From Campylorhamphus procurvoides (lineage: Eukaryota > Chordata > Aves > Passeriformes > Dendrocolaptidae), in assembly GCA_013396655.1 (NCBI GenBank), contig WBMV01003298.1, forward strand, positions 2,972,312 to 3,036,311: a stretch of 64,000 nucleotides of DNA. Direction: 5' to 3'. Below the pieces are notes generated by a model. The model was not told where the DNA came from. It did no database searches and saw only the letters and a program-made list of their open reading frames with translations. The translations under genes and the position numbers were made by a program. How positions within the stretch are numbered: the first letter of the stretch is position 1; each line of letters begins with the position of its first letter. Shown in pieces: positions 1 through 12,892 of this stretch.

Positions 1-3000
1 GCTTTAGTCATTCTGAATAAAGAGCGTTTTGTCTGGCTTTTTCCAGAAGGTCAGTTCTGGGTTGAGGTTTAAAAACGAGAAGTAAAGCTTTCCTCCAAAA
101 TGTTTAAATCTGGATGCTTCTCTAAAGCTGTAAATCCCAAGCACACCATCCTGAAGCCCTGTGTCACCAGGGGTGGTTTGCTACCAAAATGTTACAGCAA
201 GAGAGGAATGCTAGAGCAGCAGGACGTGCCGGCGCGGTGACTGGATGTGCCGGGTCCGGAGGGTGCAGGCGGTGCCTGGGCAGGCAGGCTGGCTCCCGGC
301 ACACAGCACCTCAACCACAGTCTCTCGGAGATTACTCACTGCTGCATGGCCTGGAGGGGACCAGGGCTACACCTCCACACTGGCCTCAGTTCGGGACATT
401 GTACCCCTGCAGGGTCTGCAGTGGGACCACGTGTCCCACAGCCCAGCCAGGATGGAGAGCGCTGGAAATAAGCTGGGGCAAAAAGAGAAGGGATGATTAT
501 TAGTGTTTGGGACATGGAGAGGAACATTTGCTGTTTTAAGGAGAATGGGCTGAGGGTGCAGCCCCCATAAGCAGACACCACCCATGGTGGGATGTGGGGC
601 CAAGAACACCCTCAAGTCTTGCAGAATAGGGAGCTATGGCTGTGCTGGGGAAAGCTGCTCCAGAGACCCTTTGTGTTGGAATCCTTGGGGCTGGGGTGAC
701 ACTGTCTGTCCCAGGTCACCGCTTCTGGCACAGGGCTGGGAAATGATGGTGTTTGTGGCTGGGTTGTGTGGTGAGCAGGGAAGAGGCACAGGGGATCTGG
801 CAGATGAGTTTGATGTCTATGGTAAGTGCTGGCTTACCAAGGCAATATCCTGTGCAGTTCACCATGGTGTAGGCAGAGATAGGAGTGCAGTTGAAGGTTC
901 ACCTGCTCCAAAGTCATTTATAGGTGGAGAGAGAGAAGTCACATATGGCACTGGACAGTGCTACATGCAATATTTTCATTAGAGAGAAAATCCAGCTCCA
1001 AAAGTAGGGCTGGACATTCAGAAATACTGTTGACATCTCTTGATTCATGTCCTTTACCAAGTACACCAAACCTCCCTGGCCCCAGCTCAGTCTCCTGGGT
1101 ACCAGCTGGCTCTACCATCTTCAGGACTGAACTTCTGGGATAGGAAATAATTACAAGGCCGGTACCAGCTGAGTAATTCTCAGCTTTTCTTTCACACACC
1201 CCCATCCAGCCTTCCTGTTAAGGATCAGCTGATGCTCCTGCCATTGCTCAAGCTGTCTCCTGCCTGGCAGGTTAGCAGTGCTCCCAGCCCCACAGGAAGT
1301 CTTATCTGCTGCTTTGCAGCCAGAAAGCTGCTGCTTGAAACACAGCTCCTGGGCCAAAAGAGTCTTATAGGAAGAAGAAAATCTGATAAGCTTTGTGGGT
1401 GGTGATTGGCTGATAAGGGTTAGCCCCTTGCGTGTGCCAAAGTGGTAGTACAAGGCAGAAGAGCCAAACATCACAAAGATGGCATAGGGGGATTTGAGGG
1501 ATCATTCAGCAGGGTACTTGAACTTTCCTTTTGTAGCATCCCAGGAGTTTTTCATTCAGGAGGGCATTCTCACACTCTGTGAGTATGAGATGTTACCCGA
1601 TGTCACCTGATAATAAGCTTGATCTATAATGTAGCCAGTGCTTGGTTTATTTGTTAGGATTCACTTTCACAGCAATGTGGGTGCCTGACTCCCCAGACAC
1701 TGGGACCTGGGGCTCAGCACCCAGTACCCCAGCCCCTGCATATCCCTCACAGCCTGTTTCTTCTTAGCTTCTCAGTTCTTGAGGCCGCAGAATGACCTGG
1801 GTTAAGTTTCACATTTGTGAGAAAAGTATACCTTCTGTGAATAAACACAGCTTTTGTCCTGGCTTGGCCACACACCAGCTATTTCTTTTTATAGTAGATG
1901 TGTATACGTGTACTGACACCACATCCTGACCCCCTGACACAAACTACCTTGTCAGCACGAATGAGGCAAAGAGGGCAGTCATCCTTCATGCTCTGCAGGG
2001 AGTGTGCCCTGCATTCCCCCTGCCCTGTGCTGAGTGGGTGGGTGGCTGTGCTGCTGCCCATGGGCACCAGGCTTACCAGCAGCATTTCCTACCAGCTACC
2101 TGTTTCTGTTGCTGCAGGGCTGGGATTGCAGCACCTGAGGAAGTGGGGAAACACTCACTTGGGTGCTTTTTTGCACTTGCTGTTCAGTCTGGGCACAGCC
2201 TGGCTGCTGCTGTGACAGTGGAAGACACGAGGGTTTAGGAGGCGAGGGTATGAGCCACAGGAGGGGGCGTGTGAGTCTGTTCATTATGTATTAACTGAAT
2301 GAAAGGTAACAAAGTACCTATAGAGGTTTCTTGAGAAAAGCTTCATGAGTCTGCAGTGAATGTCTCCAGCCAGTAATGGGTGAAATGCAGTTTCAGGGGC
2401 AATCACAGGCACTTGTGAAACCTGGTGATGAAATTCAGCCACTGTAGCTTGGGCCGAAGTCCATGCAAAGACTCAGGATTCTTGTTCTGCCAGACTTGAA
2501 GACATTCAGCATAATTGCAGTCATCCCTGCTCCTAATATTTCCTCCCCGAAACCTTTTCCCTGAAACTCTTTGTCAGGGACAAGGAACCCAGGCTCTGGT
2601 CTGTGTATCACACCAGTGCATGCCCATGCCCAGTTAAAACATTAACTGGATATTGGTTCTGTTCCTTCCTCCTTCTGTGTTTGTCCAGACAGCTGGAAAG
2701 GCCACCCAGATTATCTTTTCAGACAATCTGTGTCATGCCTTTTCAGATGGCCATGTGGGTGGCAGAGGAGCACCTCCATCCCACTGCATGGTGGAAGGTG
2801 ACATGTCCACAGTGTGGGCAATTATTTCTGCCCCTGGGATCTCTGCCCCACTCCTATGACAGTTCAAGCCCTGTTGCTCATGCTGGGGAGCTCTCACTTG
2901 CACCACTGCCAGTAAAACTCAGTGTGGGGCTTTTTGTGGTGTGGCATTTAGTGTACTTGGGATTGTGTCCATTAGGGCTGTGGGCTGTGACATCCAAACG

Positions 3001-5137
3001 TGTGTGGCAGGTTGCAAGACCTGGGGGATGCTGTGCAGGGCATGACAGAGGCACTCAGGACCTGCTGCCACAGCAGGATACTGAGGAGAGGAAGAAACAC
3101 CCTCCAAAGGGAAAGGGCATATGTGTCCTACTGCATTACAGCCCTGGAAAAGGGAAAAGATAAACCAGGAGATGGGAGATGGAGAGCCAAGGGTGGCTGG
3201 CCCTGGAGAGTCAGCTGCTGCCACGGCATTCCATGTGGGCACAGCCACTCTGTGTGAGGTATGGTCCAAAGGAAGAAAAGAGGTGAGCAAAACAGGGCTG
3301 CTTGAAGGAGGACTCATTTCACAGGCTGACATATTGCTTTTCCCCACTTCTGCCCATGTGGAGTTCGGGATGGTGATGAGAGGAGCTGGAGCTGAGCTGC
3401 AGGACTTCTTGGGCCTCTCACCAGCAGCAGAAAGCCCCAGGATCCCATTCAGCTCTCTGTCCCTCCTGAGCAAAGCACCTGCATGCTTACCCTTCTAAAT
3501 CCTCTTTTCCTAGTGAAGTAACTTGGCCTTTTTAATTTTAACTTTTTTGATGTTTACTCACTTCCTAATTTGCAAAGATTAATTAATTCACAATAGATGT
3601 TTCAGTCATGGCTCTGAATTAGCGAATCATTAGTGTGCTGGGAGCTCTCTCACGTGCTGAATTTAATTCCTGCTTCTAAGAGCTTAGAAGAATCATGCTC
3701 TCTCTGCTCAGGGATTTCCCTGCAGTGTGCAGGGATAGTAATTGCACTGAACCCGTTTCTTGCATGATCTTTTTTCCAATAGTCATTTGTAGAGCAGTAG
3801 TGCCTATTTTCTAGGAGCTGGTGTGGAATCCCTGTACCAGCACTTGCCTTTAACTCCTCCTTCTCTCTCTTCAACACCCTGAATATTATCTGTTTCAACT
3901 TGAATGTTTTTAGCCTAATTATGGGTTAACTACTTGAACTCAGACATACACACCCTTTCCATGTTGGCTTTGAAAATATTTCCAGCTCACAAGTGGGATA
4001 TATGAACTATCAGCATTTTGCTGACCACACAATGTGGGTCCAGGTGAGCTTGGCAAGGTCCTGTCACCCCACACAGGCAGCATGTCCCCGTCCTGCACCA
4101 GGTCCAAGGGCTTCTGCATCTCTTACATCATTATAGAACAGCAAGTATATATTTGGGGGATACAAGCAAGTATTTATAAATACATTGTATTATGTATATT
4201 GTATTTCAGGGATGGCTGCAAGCATGGCCAGGAGCATTTTTCCATGTCCCAGCTGTAGCACACAGCTGACTAAGGTGGCTGGTCCAAGAAGACCCCCAAG
4301 AGGTCAAGAGGCAGCTCTGCCCACCAACACCATTTGCCCTCAGTCCAGCAAAGCAGGGAACTGTGACATGTGGAGTTCAGGGCAGCAACACGCCGCTGCA
4401 GGAAAACCTGCCCGACCCAAACCCTCCCCAGCAATGTGACAAGGAAGTGCAGGAAAGGAATGTGGAGACGTGTAATAAGAAAGAAACTGAAGACAGAAGC
4501 TGTCAGCTCACGAGGAGTTCATGGAAATTTTGGGAAAGCAGGCCAGCAGATCCCACACTGCTGCAGAGCCAGGACGAGGCTTTACCTCATGGCTTGGAAG
4601 ACATTTATGACTTGTTCCATTAAAAATGTAATTTTATGCTTTTAACACTGTGTATTATGCCACACTAATGGACAATATCAGCTCAATCTGTACTGGGAGA
4701 GGTGTGGGCTTTTCTCCATGCCAGCTAATCTGCATTTGTCACTGTGACAATAACAGATGGGTGTCACATACAGGGACACACAAGCAGCCGGGTGCCCTTC
4801 CCTGCTGCAATGGGAACTGCAGGAAACCTCCAGACTGGAATTCACCAGCACCCTGCTGCACCAGCACCCAATGCATTGTGAGGATCAGTCCACATCCAAG
4901 GCACAAAGCCGAGTCCCACCCCCATGCAGGAGCACAGAGGGTCACTCTGTGGGAAAGGAGTGACAGTGCAGAGGGTGAGGAGGGTCTGCAGGAGGGCAGG
5001 GCAGAGAGAGGGGTGGAGGGCAATAATGGCGAAAAATAATAAATACAAATTATAGATCAATAAATACCAAATAATACATTTAAATAACAATTAATCTAAA
5101 AGAATGCTAAATACCAACAAAGAATAGTGTGCACCTT
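1..5137. other. Intergenic region, no supported gene
   Basis: I see no recognisable coding exon, RNA gene or transposon here. Open frames of up to 186 codons exist on both strands, but they overlap each other antisense, show no family motif and lack a consistent exon structure. An AATAAA at 16-21 followed by a T/G-rich stretch could be the poly(A) signal of a + strand gene lying to the left of the window, but nothing else supports that. The stretch at 5035-5120 is strongly A/T-rich and leads into the CR1 fragment. In human, the SP100/SP140 cluster lies upstream of CAB39; I see no trace of it here. Confidence 0.6.
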
Positions 5138-5632
5138 GAGTTCTGTGTTCAGTTTTGGGACCCTCACTTTAAAAAGAAGATTGAGGTGCTGGAGTGGGTC
5201 CAGTGAAGGGCAACAGGGCTCAGAAAACTTGTCTTATTAAGAAGGGCTGAGGGAGCTGGGTTGGATTAGCCTCAAGAAGAGGGAGCACAGGGGGGACCTC
5301 ATTGCTCTCCACAACCGCCTGAGGGGAGGGGGTGGTGAGGTGAGGTCAGTCTCTTCTGCCATGCCTGCAGTGAGAGGATGAGAGAAAATGGCCTTAAACT
5401 GAGGAGAGGAGATTCAGATGGGATACTGGAAACAATTTTTCCCCATTGGTGTGGTCAACCAATTCCCCATTGGAATAGGTTGGCCAGGGAAGTGGTGGAG
5501 TCACTATCCCTGGAGGTGTTTAAGAGGAGTCTGGATTTGGCACTGGGTGATGTGTAACCAGGGGTTACTGGGTGGACAGGTGGACTGGGTGTTCTTAAAG
5601 GTCCCTTCCAACACTGATGATTCTACAACTGT
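5138..5632 (+). mobile_element. CR1 LINE fragment, 3' end, sense orientation
   Basis: The segment follows the typical CR1 3' region in order: a GTTCAGTTTTGGGACCC start, a GGTGCTGGAGTGGGTCCAG block, a GGGCTGAGGGAGCTGGG block, GACCTCATTGCTCTCCACAA, AATGGCCTTAAACTGAG, GGCCAGGGAAGTGGTGGAGTC, CCCTGGAGGTGTTTAAGAG, and an ending AAAGGTCCCTTCCAACAC followed by TGATTCTAC. It is 5'-truncated, as nearly all CR1 copies are, and the reading frame is degraded. The terminal ATTCTATG-type repeat is reduced to a single partial unit. Recognition is from memory of CR1 consensus; no alignment was run, so the subfamily is not assigned. Confidence 0.9.
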
Positions 5633-5693
5633 AACAGAGGTAAAGAACAAAAGACCAGTGAACAATAAAACAGGGAAATACTGAAAGCGGAGT

Positions 5694-6117
5694 GTATATG
5701 TGCATATATGTGTGTGTATGTATATGGGTGTGTTTGAATATATGTGTGTGTGTATATATGGGTGTGTGTACATATGTGAATCTATGTATGTGTTTGTGTG
5801 TATGCATGTATGTATATGTAGGTATGTGTGTGTATACATGTTTATGTGTGTTTGTGTATGTGTGTGTGTGCACCTGTCTGTGTGTGTATGTATGTATATA
5901 TATGTATGTTTATGTGTATATGTATGTATATATATATATGTATTTGTAAATATACATATATGTGTGTGTATATCTGTGTATATATGTATATATCTGTATC
6001 TGTGTGTGTGTATATTTATGTATATATCTGTACCAGTGTGTGTGTATGTGTATATATGTATGTATAGGTATATATATATGTATATATATCTGTATCTGTG
6101 TGTGTATACATATCTCC
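5694..6117. repeat. Compound TG/TATG/TATA microsatellite
   Basis: About 420 bp of alternating pyrimidine-purine DNA made of TG, TATG, TATA and TGTATG units with irregular interruptions. It directly follows the CR1 fragment and ends just before the CpG island. Translation of either strand gives long spurious frames rich in Cys/Val/Tyr (plus strand) or His/Thr/Tyr/Ile (minus strand); these are not genes. Such tracts are length-polymorphic and can adopt Z-DNA or unwound structures. Confidence 0.95.
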
Positions 6118-6152
6118 CTCTCTCAGTACCTGTGTGCCCCGGGTCCTCCGTG

Positions 6153-6167
6153 CCGGCAGGGGGCGCT
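6153..6167 (+). promoter_or_regulatory. CTCF-like binding site
   Basis: CCGGCAGGGGGCGCT fits the well-known CTCF core (C-C-A/G-S-Y-A-G-G-G-G-G-C-G-C-T) at essentially every informative position. It sits at the upstream edge of the CpG island, right after the microsatellite, where a boundary or promoter-proximal loop anchor would be expected. The match is seen in the sequence; occupancy is inferred. Confidence 0.6.
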
Positions 6168-6338
6168 GNAGCTGCTGCGGCCCCGGCCCGGGCGGGCACC
6201 GGGAAGGGGCGCGGGGCGAGCCCCGAGCGGGCCCCACAGGGAACCCAGCAGGGAGCCCCACAGCGGGCCCCACAGCGGGCTGGGCCGCCCCCGGTCCGGC
6301 AGGGCCCGGCCGGGCGCTCTTTGTGACGGGCCGGGCGC

Positions 6339-6383
6339 GGGGTCCCAGCCCGAGGCCTCCCCGGGGTCCCGGCCCGAGGCCTC
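6339..6383 (+). repeat. Two-copy tandem duplication in CpG island
   Basis: Two 21-bp units of GGGGTCCC(A/G)GCCCGAGGCCTC lie at 6339-6359 and 6363-6383, differing at one base. A shorter repeated motif, GCCCCACAGCGG, occurs twice in a row at about 6254-6278. These are local duplications within GC-rich promoter-type sequence. Confidence 0.8.
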
Positions 6384-9300
6384 TTCCTACAATTGTTGTC
6401 GGTGTGGCAGCCCCGACGGGCCCCTGGCCCCTGAGGCAGAGCCTGCCTGCTCCCGAGCTGCCCCGGGCAAAGCGTGTTAAATAAAACAAAACAAAAGTTG
6501 TGCCTGCTTTTTCCTGTGAAATATTACTGGGACTGAAACTAGGATGTATCCAGCGTCGGTGCGTTCTGAAATTTTTATTTTTTTTTTTTAATTTTTGGTA
6601 AGGGATCACGTAGGTGCTCGGGATTTATTTAAAACCTATATGCTGTCTTATGGGAATGGTGTGATTTAATTTGCATGATGAGTCAAAGATTAAATTACAT
6701 GACCGAGGCTCTTCAGTTTCAGTGAGGCAAGTAACAATGTGTGAAAGAACAGTTTCAGTGTAGATCAGAAATGAAATTTGATTAGCATCAACGTATTGGA
6801 AAGATTTTTTTTTTAATGCTTGTGGTTTGTTTTTAAACTTACTGTCAGAAACTCTTAGCTCAAAGCCCTGTGTTTTCCTCTCGGCAGTGTAGTGCATCAT
6901 CAGGAAGTGTGTCTTCCTTTTTAACATTGAATGCTCCTGCAGTTGTAGACTGTCAAAGGAAATTTAACATCCTGGGCTTGTGCCTTGGTATCAAAGCTTT
7001 TAAATAATAGAATTTTATTATCTAAAACACCGTGTACCTTTTGTTAATAGCTATTACCTAATACCTGTTGATATGGCACATGCCTGTAACTGAGGAGAGG
7101 AAAAAAAGGCCAAGAAATACTGTGTGAAATAGAATAAGCATGGTACCTGTTCTGGGGTCAGAAATACCTGGATTTTGTTTTTGTTTTGGTTGTCCTGTAC
7201 AAATTGTCAGCTCATCTGATCTGTAAGTGGCATGATGGCACATGGCCCTGTGTCTTGGTAGGATTCTGTCTGTCATGGACTCGCTGTTATAGGAATATTG
7301 TATTTCACAGCTTCTTGTGGTGTGAGAAGCTGCTGGCTCAGCCAGCCAGTAAGCACTTGGCTTAAATTTATTTGTATTTAAGATGTTGTAGTGTGATATA
7401 CCTGTTGTTGGTGGCTTTCCTTGGTCAGACAGAAGTACCTTGGAACAGGAGGAGGTGTGTCCAGGTGTTGGGAGCAAGCAGAATAAAGTCTTGGAATGTG
7501 AGTTTGTATGTATGGGCTAAGAGGCTGATGAATGTTTCTGAATGCTGATACCACTGATTCTCTTTTTCTTAAGGTAATTACCTTCTCTTCTTTATGTTGA
7601 CACAGAGTTCTGAAACTTAGGTGCCTTTGTGTGCATCTAATGCATGGTTGTAGGCAGGCAAGTAAGAAACAGGACCGATATATTTTAAGATATATGTCTT
7701 CATACAAATAAAGGAGACTAAATAAAAGCGCCAGTTGAGCAATACTTTGTGACAGTATGTCTTTGAGAGATAATTATGCTCTTTGGGTATTATCAAATGC
7801 AGACAAATGTATATTCCCAGAGGGGTGTGATAATATTAAAACCCTACATCTTGAAATTCCTTGATTAGTTTTATCAAACATTTATTCAGGAGGGAATGGT
7901 ATCTATTTTGCATTCTGTGGCCTCTCATTAATTAATGGATGGTAGTTGAATGAGACTTGACTGTTGCCCTGTACACTTCCTAGAGGGGTTTTATGGCATT
8001 TTGGTGAATACTATCATTACTGACCAGTGTCCTGCCTTCTGAATGAATTCTTTATTGACATTTTGCAGATTTTTTTAATGCGTTGTTAGCAGCCTTAATT
8101 TTTGTGTAAGATATTTCTGAAAGCTGATAATCTCTATACATGCTTAGAGGCTTTAGACACTTTATAAAATAATTAATTTTTATTTTTTTTGTAGAGTTTC
8201 AGAGCTCTAATGTCTGGTGGTGGTTTGAAGCAAGGGGCAGGAAGGAGCCTGGTGACCTTTCGAATTCCCTTCTGGTCCTGCTTTTCTATATGTCTGGCAC
8301 TTTGTAATATGGTTTAATTACAAGAGTAGCTATTAAAGTATGATTATCTTTGTCTAATTGGAGGCATCTTGCAGCTACCAATCAAAAATAAGATTTGACT
8401 CATCTGCTCCTTCAAAATTAATAGTTCCACAACAGCTTGTAGCTATTTATGTGAATAATGTGCAAAGCAAAAAATATGAGTTGAATTTCAAATATTGCAA
8501 TTTCTACATTGTACAGTTGAAATCGTGTAAGCATATCAATTTTTGATAAGGAAACAATGGGCTACATGTACTTTTATGACTTCTTAGCTGCAAGTTGAAG
8601 CCGGATATTAATGACATTGGACAAATACCTTTTTAATTGTTCAGTGACCCTAAGTCCCAGTGTTCACCATAGCTGTAGATAAACCTTAAGCAAAATGCAA
8701 AATTCCTTTTGCTCTTTGTTCTCAGGATTGTGCTGTTCTAGCAGGAGAGCTTTTAAAAAGCCACTTCCCCCATTTGTTGTCCAGTTTAGGGTGTTTGTTA
8801 GTCTGAATTGTGTGCAAGTCCAGTTCCCTTCCATCTGGGCTCTCTCTTTGCTTTCTCTCAGTGCTGTGCTTTTGGCACCACGAGGTGCAGAGGTGTGAGC
8901 CAGAAGGAAGCTGAATATCTGCAGTTAGAAGGTGAAACTTTATGCTGAGCTCCCTCCCTCTTCCCGTCCCCACCCCCCAAGTGCAAACACAAAGGTTAAA
9001 TTAGAAGATGAGGCTATCTTGAATTATTTTAACCGACTGGAGCTGGGCTGTTAAGTACAGGGCTGGGGGTACCTAAGGCTTACACTGGTGTCATGTGAGT
9101 TTGGGCTTTCTTTAGCCTGAGCAGATTTATGTGCTTTCGTTATTGCACCTTGTGATAAAATGGCACATTCATTTGTCCCTATTTAAATACTCCTTATAAA
9201 GCATTGGATTCAGGATTGATCCAAACTGGAAGCAGCCAAAATACTATGTGTTTACAGGAATAACTGTGGTCATTCCTCAAGAGCCTTCGTGGCCTCTTTT

Positions 9301-12300
9301 CTTCAGACAGTGTTAATTTAGGAAGTAAATTGCTTAGGTTTAAATAAACAACTGCAATTTGCTTTCTAACTCCCTTGTTTTGAGTATTCCAGCTAATGCT
9401 TCATATAATCAAAAGACACTACAAAAAGTTCCTGACTGTGGACTTCAAATTTGCTGAAAGGAAGCAAATTTTAAGCCTATCCAAAGGGCACAAAATTCTA
9501 GGGGGTGTTGCTAAATGTTGTAGCTAATCTTTCTGTTTATTGAAAATCTGCTACTTGTAATTAAATTCCGAGTTCCTCTCTAAAGATCTGTTTGCTCTGT
9601 AATCCTCCCCTTCAAACACTCAGAGAATTCATCGCCAAAAAGTTAAATATAGCAAGACAGTTCAAAAATTGGCAAGTTATAATTAGTTGAGAACTGTAGT
9701 ATTAGTGCAACGTGTTTTTCTAAGTTCACAAAGATCTTAGGATGAGGTTGTTTATGAGTTACTACTTGGGGTTGTTTTAAAATGCTCAGGTATACTGCCA
9801 AGTGTGGGAAATGGCTGCATCAGGGAAAAATTTGCTCCGTGCTTTTGATCCTTGCCCCGTTGTGCGTTTTTTTAGTCAGGTTTTATTGATAAATTAATTT
9901 TTCTTGCAAAGAGAATGTAACTGTAAGTTCAACTGCAAACCCTGCAAGATTTGAAATGTGACACTTAAAAATAGCTAAGATAGAGCTTGGCTATAAATTA
10001 AATAGAATTAATTTGTCAGCTTTTCAGGGAGTTGGATGTGTGTGACTGTGAGAGCAGTATTTGTGTTCAGTCACTCGTGTGTATGTGAAATGCCTTATCT
10101 CCTTTGAAGTTACTTGTGTTAAAACACATAATGAAAAAAATGGAGAAGTGTTCCCAGAAATGTGGAGTGCATGGTCTCCCCCTCGCTGCTAAAGCTACGC
10201 AGACAAATAGCTGACATCTGAAGAAATACCATTCTGAAAAGTTTTTATTGTTTTATTTACTGACTTTGAAAGTAAAGCAGGGCAGTGCATAGGAACAGGG
10301 AGAAAGGCAGTTGTACAAACTGTTATGGAAGCCCCTCTGTCAGCTCTTTGGGTGCTGCGCTGGGTTTTGCAGGACAGGATCCGACTGGGCAGCTTCCTCT
10401 GTCGTTTGTGTCTTGGCTCACCTGGGAAGCCTCCCACGGATGGATATGGTTTTTTCCAAATACTCATTCAGAGCCACACCAGCTTCCCCGCTTATCTGCT
10501 GAGGAGCTTGGTTTAAAAAAGAAGTCTGTAGACACTGAATTATCAGCGACATCTTGTATGGTGTGGTAGATGTGTGTGCTGATAGCACATGTTCAGAGCA
10601 TCCTGCTGCAGTGGGGGCTCTGAGCTCTTCCTCTGGGTAAGCAGTTTTGTTTGATTTTGCTACAGTTGTAGCAATGAGCCAAAAGTTATTTGTGTCTTTA
10701 TATTTTACTTTATATTTGACTGTTACATGTGAAGTTACTGCTTGGGCAGATGATACTCCTTTTTCTTGATGTATTGTAATGGTTTATAAAATTAACCACC
10801 ATGTAACATTTTGACTTTATTGAAGATCGTGTCTAGGCAAAGAAAAAGCAAAAGCAAAGTCACAGAGAAAGTTTAGAAAAGAAAATGTAGGGGGTTTTAT
10901 TCAACCTAAATGAGACCTTAGTGATGCAGACATGCACTGAGTGTGACACAGGTGATCCCTGAGAAGTCTCTCGCACACCATTTTTGTGTAACCTGTCACA
11001 CCTGCTATTCAAGTCCTAAGTTTCTTCTGACTGAAGATTGGTAGTGATGGAAAAACTTCTCCGAAGAACTTAGAGATACTTTGGAGGGGGGCACTTGAGG
11101 CACAATTCATGATAAAGATGTATGTACTCGTACTATTTTAGAAAAACACTAAGAAAGCAAAGTTAGTATCTCAAAAGTTAGCAAATATTCAGTACCTTGC
11201 TTTGCTTATACTGATTTGGTACAAAAAGTTTGAGTATGTGATTGTTTGCAGGTTTTTCCAGCAGGAACTTCTGTTCCATCACTGCACAAGAGAATGCTCA
11301 GTGCAGGGCCATCCTTCACATGCACTTGTTTAGTTGCAGGGTAGGGTTTGGTCTTTTGCTTTACTGCATAGAACTCAGTTCTGTGAAGACAGGAGGATTC
11401 AGGTCCTTTTGGGTTTTTCTTTGGTTCCCAGATATTGATGACAGTACATTTCTGGGTTCCTCAGCAACCTGGTGCCTCTCCTGCATTTTTTCAGGGAACG
11501 ATGCTTAAGCACAGAGATTTTCTCCTGTGTTTGACTGTGTGATGTTGTGTGTGTTGTCTGGTGGAGCACTTGAGAACTTACACTTTTTTTCCCAGTGACA
11601 CCCATTTGTGATGTGAAATTCAGTTGCTTAAACATAGATATCTGATTTTATTTTATTGCTCCAAGGTACCTGCCCTAGAGAGGTTTTGTGATTTTGTGAT
11701 TTTCTGAAGGGCAGGGCAGTTGGAGACCAGCTGTGTTGTTCTAGTGCATTAGCAGTGGTGTTTGTTGTTCAGGCACCTGAATGGGGGCTGTGGTATTCAT
11801 TGTTATCTTGGAATCTCATTTTGGGCTTCCAGAAGAGGATAGACACTTAGAGTGACCATGGTGGGTTGTGTGTTGCCTAATGAGAAAGGAAGATTTGGAG
11901 TAGAATTCTGCTGTCTGGGGCAGTGCTTGGGAGTCCTGTCTAAGGGACTTGGTTTCACTGTCCTCTGCCTTGTATTCTTTCCAGCTTCAAAAAGGAGAAG
12001 TTTTACAGAAATTTTGCCTTTTTTATAGTCTGGTAGAGTTGTTAGTGGAATGAACGAAGGCTCCTCTTAAAAAAAAAAAAAAAGTACAACTGAGGAAACT
12101 AAAATAATCCAGATAATTGGAGAACCTTAAATCTTCTAAGTATTGGGTGTTGGGCTCAAGGACTTTGCTATTTGAACACAAAAAGTGCAGGTTGTCATAA
12201 AATGTGATCAAAAGCAAATACAAGTTCTAGTGACCAGCTCAAATAGCCTTCATGGAGTTCATGGATAATGATTGACAACAGAGGCAGCTCCCTGAAGATA

Positions 12301-12892
12301 TTCTGTGTTTTCTAAACAAGTGCTGTTCTGGAGGTGATTATTTGTAATCTCTAAGAAAAACATTATATTGACTCATCAGAATTGACTAGCATAGTTCCGT
12401 TTTACGTCTGTAATTGACATTGAGCAATATCCAAACTCTACTCCCTCTGTAATAGGGTGGAGCTGGAGTAAACAGTTTGTCTGTTAGGAGCAGCATCCAT
12501 TCACAGAGCGTTTTGGGCAGAATCCTGGCACAGCTGTGCTGTCTGACTGGTGTTACCCTTAACTCATGTGTTACGGTGTCAAGATTAACATCATTAGATC
12601 CAAAAGAGCCTCTTCGTTACAAGAATATGGAATATTTTCCAAAAAAGTCCCAAAAACTTTGGGGCATTTGTGTGTGATGACAAACTTATGAATGTGTTGA
12701 AGTTTTAAATTCTGTGAGAGAATTGCACTTCAGTTTTCTTCATTCCTTTAGCATGGAAAAATCAAACAGCCTTCAACTCCCCAAATTTCTAGTTTGCTAT
12801 TGTAATTTTCCTTCCTACCTGTATATACATTTTTTTTTTCAGTCTGAAAGAGAAATAAACTCTTTAGTGACCTTTCATTCATGTTTGGGAAC

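Larger units (their letters stand above)
6131..6480 (+). promoter_or_regulatory. CpG island, probable CAB39 promoter and first exon
   Basis: A sharply bounded GC- and CpG-rich block of about 350 bp inside otherwise A/T-rich DNA. It contains SP1-type GGGGCG boxes, no TATA box, and one unresolved base (N) at 6169. It is the only CpG island between the window start and the ATG exon at 26885. Vertebrate CAB39 has an untranslated first exon under a CpG-island promoter and a long first intron, so this block is the natural candidate on the same strand. The transcription start and the first splice donor cannot be fixed by eye. A GTGCGT at 6559 and a GTAAGG at 6598 are possible donors, neither compelling. 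It could instead serve an unrelated or divergent transcript. Confidence 0.6.

Noticed and set aside
16..21. AATAAA at the window start as the end of an upstream gene
   Set aside because: A single hexamer with a T/G-rich sequel is too common; there is no coding sequence or other 3' UTR evidence in the window.
584..982. 132-codon ORF containing a good GTAAGT donor after a DEFDVYG-like stretch
   Set aside because: Tempting as an exon, but no matching acceptor, partner exon or known protein could be recognised.
2603..3163. 186-codon plus-strand ORF
   Set aside because: It overlaps a 184-codon antisense ORF, shows no family motif, and lies in GC-richer DNA where stops are rarer.
5504..6199. 231-codon minus-strand frame and several long plus-strand frames at 5.6-6.3 kb
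   Set aside because: They are translations of the TG/TATG microsatellite, with period-2 and period-4 residue patterns; the longest also runs into the CR1 copy and the N at 6169.
6598..6603. GTAAGG as the first-exon donor of CAB39
   Set aside because: It follows a poly-T run and A/T-rich DNA rather than exon-like sequence; the donor of the first exon cannot be decided by eye.
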